Positions 10,317 to 18,055 of a stretch of DNA of 21,216 bases are shown here, in pieces. The stretch is from NCBI GenBank assembly GCA_902459845.2, contig CABPSV020000248.1, forward strand, positions 1-21,216, read 5' to 3'. The notes below the pieces were generated by a model. It had not been told where the DNA came from. It worked only from the letters and a program-made list of their open reading frames with translations, and searched no databases. The position numbers were made by a program, and so were the translations under genes. Position 1 is the stretch's first letter. Every line of letters starts with the position of its first letter. The stretch is from Hepatocystis sp. ex Piliocolobus tephrosceles (lineage: Eukaryota > Apicomplexa > Aconoidasida > Haemosporida > Plasmodiidae).

Positions 10317-10699
10317 CCATGTGTACCACTATTTGTGAGCAAACTCTCACATATAGTGCATAGGTGGGTGCTAACACGTTTTATGTAAACCTAAGAACAT
10401 ACATTTTATATGTAAATAACTTTTATAAAATTTGATATTTATCGTTTAGCACTTATAAATGCCTTACTTACAAACTTCTCGTGTTTATGAATAAGCAAAT
10501 TCGAAGTAAAAAACATCCGTTTTTTCAGTCGTAGAAATGTGTACGTACTTTTGTTTATCGTTTTTTTTTTTTCTATAAGATCAAATAATTTTAAAAAGTT
10601 CGTTCTCTTAATTGCACTACTGTTTTTTATAACAAGGCAAATTATGTTTATATGTGAAATTAAAAAAAGCACGATGTACAAAAAACTTGACAATTTCAT
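8139..10699 (-). CDS. Cysteinyl-tRNA synthetase, three exons, with organelle-leader exon
   Basis: The enzyme charges tRNA-Cys with cysteine. The model joins exons 10699-10468, 10174-10020 and 9815-8139 (687 aa), with GT..AG introns of 293 and 204 bp. The catalytic core has HLGH at 148-151, KMSKS at 389-393 and the zinc ligands C139, C331, H356 and E360 in the bacterial CysRS spacing. Residues 1-77 look like a signal peptide plus basic transit peptide. An ATG at 10136 in exon 2, with its own upstream context, would give a 597-aa leaderless form. Plasmodium is known to use one CysRS gene for cytosol and apicoplast, with alternative splicing reported in P. falciparum. The long C-terminal extension of animal CysRS is absent; the protein ends in a Lys/Gln-rich tail beside a T9 tract. 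The catalytic identity is certain; the leader splice is inferred from sequence. Confidence 0.88.
9816..10019 (-). other. CysRS intron 2
   Basis: On the minus strand the donor is CAA|GTAAG and the acceptor is CCTTTGCAG|GAA, preceded by a long T-rich tract. Splicing is phase 0 and joins [13 protein letters not shown] to [16 protein letters not shown], restoring the family's N-terminal motif. Retention would lead to an early stop. Confidence 0.88.
10020..10174 (-). other. CysRS exon 2, with internal ATG for a leaderless form
   Basis: The exon starts after a strong pyrimidine tract ending in AAAACAG. It encodes [12 protein letters not shown] before the ATG at 10136-10134, then 38 further codons to the intron 2 donor. 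The [13 protein letters not shown] stretch is the usual CysRS N-terminus, so the ATG at 10136 is a good start for a cytosolic enzyme. Confidence 0.75.
10175..10467 (-). other. CysRS intron 1 (proposed)
   Basis: The proposed donor is GTAAGG at 10467, and the acceptor is CTTCTTTTAAAACAG ending at 10175, behind a T-rich tract. A TA microsatellite (about 10268-10308) fills the middle. The splice is phase 1 and fuses the leader in frame to exon 2. If retained, the leader frame ends at TAA 10441-10439 and only the ATG at 10136 could start CysRS. Confidence 0.65.
10268..10308. repeat. TA microsatellite inside CysRS intron 1
   Basis: About 20 TA dinucleotides lie midway in the proposed intron. Length changes here could alter spacing between donor and acceptor, but not coding. 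Confidence 0.85.
10466..10471 (-). promoter_or_regulatory. Overlapping tandem splice donors (GTAAGTAAGG)
   Basis: Two GT donors lie 4 nt apart: GTAAGT starting at 10471 and GTAAGG starting at 10467. With the exon 2 acceptor at 10175, the second keeps the leader in frame with CysRS. The first shifts the frame and reaches a stop within six codons. Donor choice would therefore decide whether the leader form is made. Confidence 0.55.
10468..10699 (-). other. CysRS exon 1: signal peptide and transit-peptide leader
   Basis: The ATG at 10699 is preceded directly by an in-frame TAA. The first residues, [20 protein letters not shown], form a typical hydrophobic signal sequence. Residues from about 25 to 77 are rich in Lys, Asn, Ser and Thr and poor in acidic residues, as in apicoplast transit peptides. 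The position, strand, donor phase and known need for an apicoplast CysRS link it to the gene downstream. The alternative is an unrelated short secreted protein of 86 aa ending at 10439. Confidence 0.7.
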
Positions 10700-10701
10700 T
10701 T

Positions 10702-10707
10702 ACATTG
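10702..10707 (-). promoter_or_regulatory. Start-stop uORF abutting the CysRS leader ATG
   Basis: The minus strand reads ATG-TAA-ATG, so a two-codon start-stop element lies in frame immediately before the leader start. Such elements can hold ribosomes or reduce initiation downstream. The sequence is certain; presence in the mRNA is assumed. Confidence 0.4.
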
Positions 10708-10721
10708 GTATAAGCATTCAT

Positions 10722-10806
10722 GTATAACAATCACGTATAGCAATAACATATAGAAATAACATATAGCAATAACATTAGCAAAAACATATAACAATCACAT
10801 ATACAT
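10722..10806. repeat. Degenerate 13-bp repeat upstream of CysRS
   Basis: Five to six imperfect copies of a catatagcaataa-like unit occur just upstream of the CysRS leader, probably in its 5' leader or promoter. Confidence 0.65.
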
Positions 10807-10936
10807 ACTAATTAACGAAAAATCAAGAATTTTAATTATACTTAAGAGATAGAATATTTTGTTCTGTTTTGTGTTTGTTTATTTTCTTAATTTTGTCCAA
10901 TATGCAATCGTTTATAATAATATTTTGTTTTTTTTT

Positions 10937-10937
<1 letters not shown>

Positions 10938-10985
<48 letters not shown>
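10938..10985. repeat. T48 homopolymer
   Basis: A run of 48 T in the divergent CysRS/MetAP1b spacer, possibly a nucleosome-excluding tract. Exact length is uncertain, as with any long homopolymer. Confidence 0.85.
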
Positions 10986-11203
10986 CCTAAGTCCTGCTTT
11001 GTTTTCAACAGTGATAAAAAAAAGTTAGTATATAAAAAAAAAAAAATAAATAAAAGGCAAGCTATATGTTAGACGAAAAAGTCAAATAAAGCGTACATAA
11101 TAAGGTTAAAATAAAAACGTATCTTACAATTTAAGTCAAGAATACAGCGAATCAACAAATTATTTATTTATGTGTACATGAACGAATTCGAAATATCTCT
11201 AAA

Positions 11204-11205
<2 letters not shown>

Positions 11206-11301
<96 letters not shown>

Positions 11302-11314
11302 GGGGGGGGAGGGG
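11206..11314. repeat. T95 homopolymer followed by G9-A-G4
   Basis: Ninety-five T (11206-11300) run directly into nine G, one A and four G. This is the longest homopolymer in the window, and the G block is the most G-rich stretch in a very A+T-rich spacer. It lies about 295 bp before the MetAP1b ATG. Confidence 0.85.
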
Positions 11315-11408
11315 AATATTATAAGTAATTAAAAATTGTTGAACGAACAACAATTTGAAAAAACAAAAAACAAGATAAAAACAAAAATAATTAAATGAAA
11401 AAATCCAG

Positions 11409-11445
<37 letters not shown>

Positions 11446-11608
11446 TTTGCTATATTCATATATAAGCATGACACAGAAGAATTAAAATTTTGCTATTTAA
11501 AAAAAAAAAAAAAAAAAATTAAACAGCTAAAACTTCAAAATTTGTTACCAAAAAAAAAAAAAAAAAAATAAAACAAATAAATAAATAAATAAAATAAAAT
11601 CTACCAAT

Positions 11609-13378
11609 ATGATTAGTACAGAAGGGACAAACACAAAAGACGGCAGAAACAACTCAGCTGCTTCCAGTTCTACTAATCCTGAAAATATAGGCACATCGCA
11701 TGAATTAAATAAAAACAGCAACAATTGTGAAAACAATGAGAGGCATAATGCAATAATTAAAAATGTGAGTAAAGATAATGAAAAACGCGAGTTCGAATAT
11801 GACAATAATAACAACTCATGTATTAGTACTACTATCCATAATAATAATAATAATATTTTAAATCATGAAAATAAAATAATAAATATGGTAAATAGTTCGC
11901 ATCAGATCGTTGGAGTTAGCACAGAAGGAAAAAATAAAGAGGTACATAAAAACGAAATTGTTCAAAGGGAAATGCATATTAGTACTCATAAGAAAGGAGG
12001 AGAAAGTATACAAGGAGATATCCAAAAAAGTGTACAAAATAATACACAAGGGAAAGAACAAAAAAATGTAAAAAATACCACTCCAATCAAAATCCTGTGT
12101 AGCGGATGCAAAGAACCTGTAAATAAAAAATTGAGTTGTCCTATATGTCTTAGTAACAAAATAAACAGCTATTTTTGTAGTCAAGTTTGTTTTAAACAAA
12201 ATTGGGTAGAACATGTAAAAATACATAAAGTAATGGTAAACGAAGATAAACAAGAAAAAAGTGATATAAAAAATGAAGATAAAACTAGTAACAAAATGAA
12301 CAATGATAAAGATACAAATGCCAATGTTGATGGTATCACTTCATTAGAAATAATTCAAAGACGTCTAGATCCAAAGAACTTTGATTGTAACGATACAACA
12401 TATTGGGTATTTGATGAACATATGAAGAATTTTATTAATTTTCATTTTACTGGAAATTTAAAAAAATGGCCTATATCGAAAATAAACACTGTACCTGATC
12501 ATATAGATAAACCAGATTATGCTTTAACATCAATACCGCAATCAGAACTAGTTTATAAAAAAAAAAGTGACATTTATGTTAATAATCCAACAGAAATAGA
12601 ACGTATTAAAGAAGCTTGTATATTAGGAAGAAAAACATTAGATCATGCTCATAAGTTTGTTGCACCTGGAGTAACAACTGATTTTATAGATAAAAAAGTA
12701 CATGAATTTATAATTCAAAACAATGCCTATCCATCTACTTTAAACTATTATAAATTCCCTAAATCGTGTTGTACATCTGTTAATGAAGTAATATGTCATG
12801 GTATACCAGATTATAGACCCTTAGAAAAAGGTGATATATTAAATATTGATATAAGTGTATACTACAAAGGAATGCATGCTGATTTAAATGAAACTTATTT
12901 TGTTGGAGGTATTGAAAACGCTACCGAAGATGCAAAAGAATTAGTAAAAACTTGTTATTTTTCACTTATGGAAGCTATTAAAAAATGTAAACCAGGTATG
13001 TTATATAAACATATCGGTAACATAATAGATGCTTATGTATCTAAAAAAAACTTTTCAGTTGTTCGTACATATTCGGGACATGGAGTTGGAAAATTATTTC
13101 ACTCTAACCCATCTGTACCTCATTTTAAAAAAAATAAAGCTGTTGGTATAATGAAACCTGGTCATGTTTTTACTATCGAACCCATGATTAATCAAGGGAC
13201 ATATGATGATACGTTGTGGCCAGATAGTTGGACAAGTGCAACTTATGATGGAAAATTATCTGCTCAGTTTGAGCATACTTTATTAATAACTGAAAAGGGA
13301 GTTGAAGTTTTAACTAAACGAACGGAACAATCACCTAGCTTGGGTTTTGACACAAAGTCTGAATTATATGGAGTATAG
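11609..13378 (+). CDS. MetAP1b: Methionine aminopeptidase 1b with MYND-type zinc finger
   Basis: The enzyme removes the initiator Met from new proteins at the ribosome in the cytosol. The 589-aa protein has an Asn-rich N-terminal region (1-160), then a C6H2 zinc finger with C164/C167, C177/C180, C190/C194 and H202/H206, as in yeast Map1 and human MetAP1. The catalytic domain covers about 325-580 and keeps all five metal ligands, D414, D425, H491, E524 and E555, plus the NYYKFPKSCCTSVNEVICHG block with H397. The FTGNLKKWPIS segment before the domain matches the linker of the human enzyme. An in-frame stop lies upstream at 11582. The zinc finger separates it from the organellar MetAP1 forms and from MetAP2. 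The gene is single-exon and diverges from CysRS. Confidence 0.95.
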   Translation: MISTEGTNTKDGRNNSAASSSTNPENIGTSHELNKNSNNCENNERHNAIIKNVSKDNEKREFEYDNNNNSCISTTIHNNNNNILNHENKIINMVNSSHQIVGVSTEGKNKEVHKNEIVQREMHISTHKKGGESIQGDIQKSVQNNTQGKEQKNVKNTTPIKILCSGCKEPVNKKLSCPICLSNKINSYFCSQVCFKQNWVEHVKIHKVMVNEDKQEKSDIKNEDKTSNKMNNDKDTNANVDGITSLEIIQRRLDPKNFDCNDTTYWVFDEHMKNFINFHFTGNLKKWPISKINTVPDHIDKPDYALTSIPQSELVYKKKSDIYVNNPTEIERIKEACILGRKTLDHAHKFVAPGVTTDFIDKKVHEFIIQNNAYPSTLNYYKFPKSCCTSVNEVICHGIPDYRPLEKGDILNIDISVYYKGMHADLNETYFVGGIENATEDAKELVKTCYFSLMEAIKKCKPGMLYKHIGNIIDAYVSKKNFSVVRTYSGHGVGKLFHSNPSVPHFKKNKAVGIMKPGHVFTIEPMINQGTYDDTLWPDSWTSATYDGKLSAQFEHTLLITEKGVEVLTKRTEQSPSLGFDTKSELYGV

Positions 13379-13406
13379 CTCAATCACTGCTAGTAACAAA
13401 AACATG

Positions 13407-13444
<38 letters not shown>

Positions 13445-13751
13445 GGGTAATATAACTACAGAAGTTGAACTACTGTTTGTATGGATGACAACATGGTTAA
13501 ATATAACATTCAAACATTTCTAATGTGTACATATATATATATATGTATATTCATAAAAAATAATAACACAATTTATATCTATTTTAATTAATACTTTTAA
13601 TTATACCCTTTTAAAAAAAAAAAAAAAATGCTTATATGGTTTTATTATTTTCCTTTTTTGATTAGTTTATCAACAAAAAGTAAAATAATTGGGAACTTAT
13701 TTAAAATTACTCTATCTTTTTAGCATAGCTTTGCTTTTAAAATACGCATCA

Positions 13752-13789
<38 letters not shown>

Positions 13790-14239
13790 AACTTTGGTAT
13801 TTTTTTTTAATTTTTTTTTTGTTAGTTATTTATTCATTCCCTCACGTATAAATTTGTGTATATATTTGTTTTGTTTTATTAAAAAATATACAACTTTTTG
13901 GTTTAATATAACTGTTCGCTCCAATTAACACGATTGTTAAGCTTGAGATGAACACATAATTCGTTAATAATTATTTTTTAACCTTTACTTCAAATTGTAT
14001 GTAAGTAGAAAAATATTATTCATGTTAATTTTTTTTTTTTTTTTTAATCTGTTAAAATTGTGGTGTATAGTAGCACACGTATGCGCGCAGATAAACATAT
14101 GTATAACTAAATATAAGAAGATACATGTGTACAAACACGTTGCACATATTTTACGTAGTGATCTATTTATACTACGTTTTCAACTTAAAAGCTAATCTTT
14201 TATTTTAGTTAAATTATCACATATGTGGCTATTATTACA

Positions 14240-14370
14240 GCAACAACAACAACAAAAACAACAAAAACAACAACAAAAACAACAATAACAATAACAAAAA
14301 CAACAACAACAAAAACAACAACAACAAAAACAACAACAACAAAAACAACAACAACAATAACAACAATAAA
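14240..14370 (+). repeat. CAA-rich array with a 15-bp higher-order period
   Basis: CAA/ACAAAA repeats fill this stretch. Between about 14299 and 14358 the unit caacaacaacaaaaa repeats about four times. An open frame across it (Thr/Lys-rich) follows from the three-base period and is not considered a gene. Confidence 0.85.
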
Positions 14371-14667
14371 GGTTAAATGTTCAAGTTGTATATATATATA
14401 TATATATATTTTTACAGCAGAAAATTGTGAAGCGATTCGCTGAAATTATAAGCACGAATAAAATAAATAATCCAATCATACAAATTGTATAAGCCACATT
14501 AATCATGTTAATTATCCTAATATTGTTTTATTTTATTTTTTTGTTTTGTCAATTATAATTGAAAAGTTTTAGAACATACTTAAAAAGGTGCTCGTAGGTG
14601 TGCATTCCATGCTCTTTATGTGCTTCAATATTTTATAAATCTCCACACTTTTTTTTGTTTATTTGTG

Positions 14668-14782
14668 CATTTTTTCATTTTTTTATTTTTTCATTTTTTT
14701 ATTTTTTCATTTTTTTATTTTTTCATTTTTTTATTTTTTCATTTTTTTATTTTTTCATTTTTTCATTTTTTCATTTTTTCAC
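14668..14782 (+). repeat. T-rich array of 16-bp units collapsing to 8-bp units
   Basis: Units of catttttttatttttt (16 bp) repeat about five times. They then give way to 8-bp cattttttt/attttttc-like units near 14745-14782. Confidence 0.85.
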
Positions 14783-15221
14783 TTGCCTCTTTTTTTTTTA
14801 GTTAAATCGCTAAAGAATAAAATATTATAGCTTACTTTGTTATTAAGTTGCTCTTATTAATAATCACAAATAAATATATTTCCTAAAGCGATAAATTTGC
14901 AAACATAAGAATTTTTTTTTTTTATAATATATAAACACGATCGACGTGTATGCAGCACAATTTATATAAAATAAGCGCACAAATGTGTATGTTAAAAAGT
15001 CATATATAAACTGGAAAAAAAAAAAAAAAAAATATTCATAAATTACATTAAGATAAAAATTAATAAAGTAAAAATAAAATCCATAGCACAGAAAAAATAG
15101 CAGTGAACAATCGAAGTAGACTCGCTTGATTTTATACGTATTATTCATACATACATACATACATACACACATATATATATGTATATAAACACATACTACG
15201 TAAAAACAAGTTTTAAAAAAA

Positions 15222-15254
15222 ATGAAGCATTGTGATAATGAGAAAATTAATTGA
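15222..15254 (+). promoter_or_regulatory. Ten-codon uORF overlapping the RMI1-like start
   Basis: An ATG at 15222 begins a ten-codon frame ending with TGA at 15252-15254. It overlaps the main ATG at 15238 in another frame. A ribosome starting here would pass the main start, so it could lower expression. Its presence in the mRNA is assumed. Confidence 0.35.
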
Positions 15255-17601
15255 AAAAAATGTAATAAAGATAAATTACAACGAGTTTTTAAATAAATGT
15301 AAAAAAAATAGTAATTATAATGAAATAAATGATGAGAAATTGTATGAATATTTTATAACAAGATCCTTTACTTATTCCAAACCAACCGGTTGTTTGCCTT
15401 CAGATTATTTATATAAAAATAATTATTATCTTAATGGTATAAATATACTAGAAATAATTAATTATGTCAATATAAATGAATCTTTTTATAAAAACAAAAG
15501 TGTTATAGAAAATGAAGATAATGAAAAAAATAATTATGAAGACGGTGACAATTTTAATGATTCTTGTAGTGACTCAGATAAGAGAAGTGATGATGTACAT
15601 ACCGAGGAGGAGGATGCTGATTTAGGATTAGACAAAAAAAAGAATAAAAAAACAGCTGCAAAAAAGGGTGTAAAAAAAACAACAAAAATAACGAAGAAAG
15701 GTAAAAATTCTAATAAAACCAACTCCGATGACGATATGAAAAATCAAAATGTTAATGTTATTTACGGTAAGAATAAAAAAAATAAATTAAGACGGATGTA
15801 CCGTTTTTTATTATATGATGGAAAGAATTTTATATATGCCTATGAAAAAGAATTTAACGAAAGTTTTAATTATCTTGATAATAATTATCATAAATACCCC
15901 AAAATTTTATTATTTAATAACCCAATAATACATCGTGGTGTTTTATTATTAAATAAAAACCAATCAACTATTCTTTTTAAGGGATTTGTTATAAAAAAGT
16001 TAAATTGTATGAACAACACTCTGGATAATCATCAAGGAACAAATTGTTTGTCTACAAATGAAAAAAGTAGCTTAAACAGCCATTATAAAAATTGGTCTAC
16101 TAATAGTTACGTTGATAACTTTACTTACAAACATACTGATAGATTTACTGACACATTTACTAACAACTTCATTAATCCATTGAATAGAAAACCAATCAAT
16201 ACAGTCATTAACGTGTCTACTAATACAGTGACTAGCAATTCTACCAATATAGTGACTAGCAATTCTACCAATATAGGGACTAGCAATTCTACCAATATAG
16301 GGACTAGCAATCCTACCAATATAGTGACTAGCAATTCTACCAATATAGGGACTAGCAATCCTACCAATATAGTGACTAGCAATTCTACCAATATAGTGAC
16401 TAGCAATTCTACCAATATAGGGACTAGCAATCCTACCAATATAGTGACTAGCAATTCTACCAATATAGGGACTAGCAATTCTACCAATATAGGGACTAGC
16501 AATTCTACCAATATAGGGACTAGCAATTCTACCAATATAGTGACTAGCAATTCTACCAATATAGTGACTAACGCATTAACTAACAAAAACAACTGTACAA
16601 TACTATCAGATAATAATAAAAAAAATGAAAAGAAGTTCAGTAGCATAACAATGAATGACTATAATAATAACAACTTAATTAATCAAACAAAACCAAATGA
16701 ACTAACATACAATAAATATAATAACTATAATAATGAATACATTAATAAAAATCACAAAAACTTTGATAAAAACCAAAGTAATGAATACAGTCATATATAT
16801 TATGATAATAACACTTGTAATGATAAACAAACCAATTATTATAATACTTGTAACAAAAACATTATAAATAAAAATAATAAAAATGATTTTAGTAACTCAT
16901 ATGGATCTACAAATAACGACCTTTATGTAAGAGATGTTAGTAGGAGTAACATATGCGATTTGACAAGTAATTCTACTACATGTATGAACAATAACAATAA
17001 TAGTAGTAGTAATAATACAGACAAATCTAACGTTTATCAGACCTTTGTAACTAATGAAAAAAATTATATAACAGAATACAGAAATGCTAGTGATATACAT
17101 TATATTACTGACAAAAGTAATTCAAATGATCATATGGTCAGTTATAATAAACAAATAGAAAACAATAAACAAGTTGCAAGAAACGACAATGAAATTGTAA
17201 AAGAAGTAGACCTTTATCATAATATAAGCATGTGTGAACAGGTGAATAATTTCCCAGTCGATAATAAAAAAATAATTAATAATTACAATGACAATAGTTG
17301 GCATAACATGAATGAAGAAACACGTATTTCATTAGACCAATCAAAATTCAGTTCTTACTTTCCAAATACATGTCACGACTTTTTTAGTGATGAAAATAAA
17401 ATTAATAATAAACAATACAGTTTAGATAAAACAGAGACATTCACCAAAACTAAACAAAACAATCATTTAAATAATTCTAATCAGTTAGTTGATCTGACAG
17501 AAGACATTTTTTTATCAGATTTTTTTTGTAAACCATATACAGTGGATAAAAAAAAAGATAATGATAATGACAATAACGAAATCATTATATTAGACAATTA
17601 A
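15238..17601 (+). CDS. RMI1-like protein (DUF1767 and OB fold) with Asn-rich repeat region
   Basis: I read this 787-aa protein as a candidate RMI1, the OB-fold partner of topoisomerase III and RecQ helicase that dissolves recombination intermediates in the nucleus. Residues 63-80 (YYLNGINILEIINYVNIN) line up with the GELNGFYALQINSLVDV stretch of human RMI1. Residues 188-195 (YRFLLYDG) fit its LQLTDG strand, and 221-238 (PKILLFNNPIIHRGVLLL) fit GTKILIYGNISFRLGVLLL. A charged insert (about 90-180) splits the two parts. The rest is Asn-rich, with 14 octapeptide repeats at 334-445 and two SUMO-interaction-like motifs near the C-terminus. The start is the first ATG in frame; the GTG six bases upstream is not used as a eukaryotic start. 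The human alignment is from memory, so a profile search should decide. If it fails, this is an Asn-rich protein of unknown function. Confidence 0.62.
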   Translation: MRKLIEKNVIKINYNEFLNKCKKNSNYNEINDEKLYEYFITRSFTYSKPTGCLPSDYLYKNNYYLNGINILEIINYVNINESFYKNKSVIENEDNEKNNYEDGDNFNDSCSDSDKRSDDVHTEEEDADLGLDKKKNKKTAAKKGVKKTTKITKKGKNSNKTNSDDDMKNQNVNVIYGKNKKNKLRRMYRFLLYDGKNFIYAYEKEFNESFNYLDNNYHKYPKILLFNNPIIHRGVLLLNKNQSTILFKGFVIKKLNCMNNTLDNHQGTNCLSTNEKSSLNSHYKNWSTNSYVDNFTYKHTDRFTDTFTNNFINPLNRKPINTVINVSTNTVTSNSTNIVTSNSTNIGTSNSTNIGTSNPTNIVTSNSTNIGTSNPTNIVTSNSTNIVTSNSTNIGTSNPTNIVTSNSTNIGTSNSTNIGTSNSTNIGTSNSTNIVTSNSTNIVTNALTNKNNCTILSDNNKKNEKKFSSITMNDYNNNNLINQTKPNELTYNKYNNYNNEYINKNHKNFDKNQSNEYSHIYYDNNTCNDKQTNYYNTCNKNIINKNNKNDFSNSYGSTNNDLYVRDVSRSNICDLTSNSTTCMNNNNNSSSNNTDKSNVYQTFVTNEKNYITEYRNASDIHYITDKSNSNDHMVSYNKQIENNKQVARNDNEIVKEVDLYHNISMCEQVNNFPVDNKKIINNYNDNSWHNMNEETRISLDQSKFSSYFPNTCHDFFSDENKINNKQYSLDKTETFTKTKQNNHLNNSNQLVDLTEDIFLSDFFCKPYTVDKKKDNDNDNNEIIILDN
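16237..16572 (+). repeat. 14-copy 24-bp repeat coding NSTNI(V/G)TS octapeptides
   Basis: Fourteen indel-free 24-bp units lie inside the RMI1-like gene. Three protein variants occur: NSTNIVTS, NSTNIGTS and NPTNIVTS, each one base apart. A degenerate half-copy precedes the array. Confidence 0.95.
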
Positions 17602-18055
17602 TATGGACCCCTATAAATGACTCAAGTAGTATGTTTTTTACCCCCTTTTGCTTCATTATTGCTCTTGCTCTAACTCTTTTTTTTTTTTATTTTTACTTTT
17701 ATTTTTTTACGATATTCATATAACTTATGTTCATAAAGTTAATAAAAAAAAAAAAAAAAAATGTACATACATATGTACATATATATATGACAATTATTTT
17801 TTTTTTTTTTAATACGTTTTTAAATAAAAAATCAAGCAATGTTAAAAATTGATATATGTAAAGTTGCAAAAATGTACACATGCACATATTTTTTTTTTTT
17901 TTTTTTGTAAAATCGGTAATTAAAAAAATATTATATCGCTTAAACTTTTTTTTTTTTTTTTTTTTTTTTTATTATCCCCTCTTTCTTTCTCATTGATGTA
18001 TTATTGTAATAACTTTAAAAAAAAAAAAAATTATTAAAAATAAGGTAACTATAAG
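17602..18055. other. Convergent intergenic region
   Basis: The RMI1-like gene and the nucleotidyltransferase gene end toward each other across 454 bp of T- and A-run sequence, including T runs near 17889-17906 and 17947-17970. It should hold both 3' UTRs. I see nothing else. Confidence 0.7.

Larger units (their letters stand above)
10700..11608. promoter_or_regulatory. Divergent promoter region between CysRS and MetAP1b
   Basis: The two genes point away from each other, so this 0.9-kb spacer must serve both. It has a degenerate 13-bp repeat beside the CysRS leader, T48 and T95 tracts, a TA run at about 11409-11441, and short A runs before the MetAP1b ATG. Long dA:dT tracts disfavour nucleosomes, which fits a shared promoter. 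No specific factor site is assigned. Confidence 0.6.
13379..15237. other. Intergenic region between MetAP1b and the RMI1-like gene
   Basis: Both genes are on the plus strand, so this 1.9-kb stretch holds the MetAP1b 3' UTR and the next promoter. It contains TA runs at about 13408-13441, a T32 run at 13754-13785, a CAA-rich array, a T-rich array, and a CATA repeat near 15146-15165. Open frames here encode only Phe or Thr/Lys homopolymer-like peptides, so I call no gene. Confidence 0.7.

Noticed and set aside
11206..11300. Poly-T as the tail of a retrotransposon
   Set aside because: No reverse transcriptase, target-site duplication or element body is near, and Plasmodium genomes are not known to carry such elements.
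14598..14805. Phe-rich open frames across the T-rich array
   Set aside because: They are poly-T translation with no conserved residues.
16125..16646. 173-codon minus-strand frame rich in Val, Leu and Ile
   Set aside because: It is an antisense shadow of the octapeptide array.
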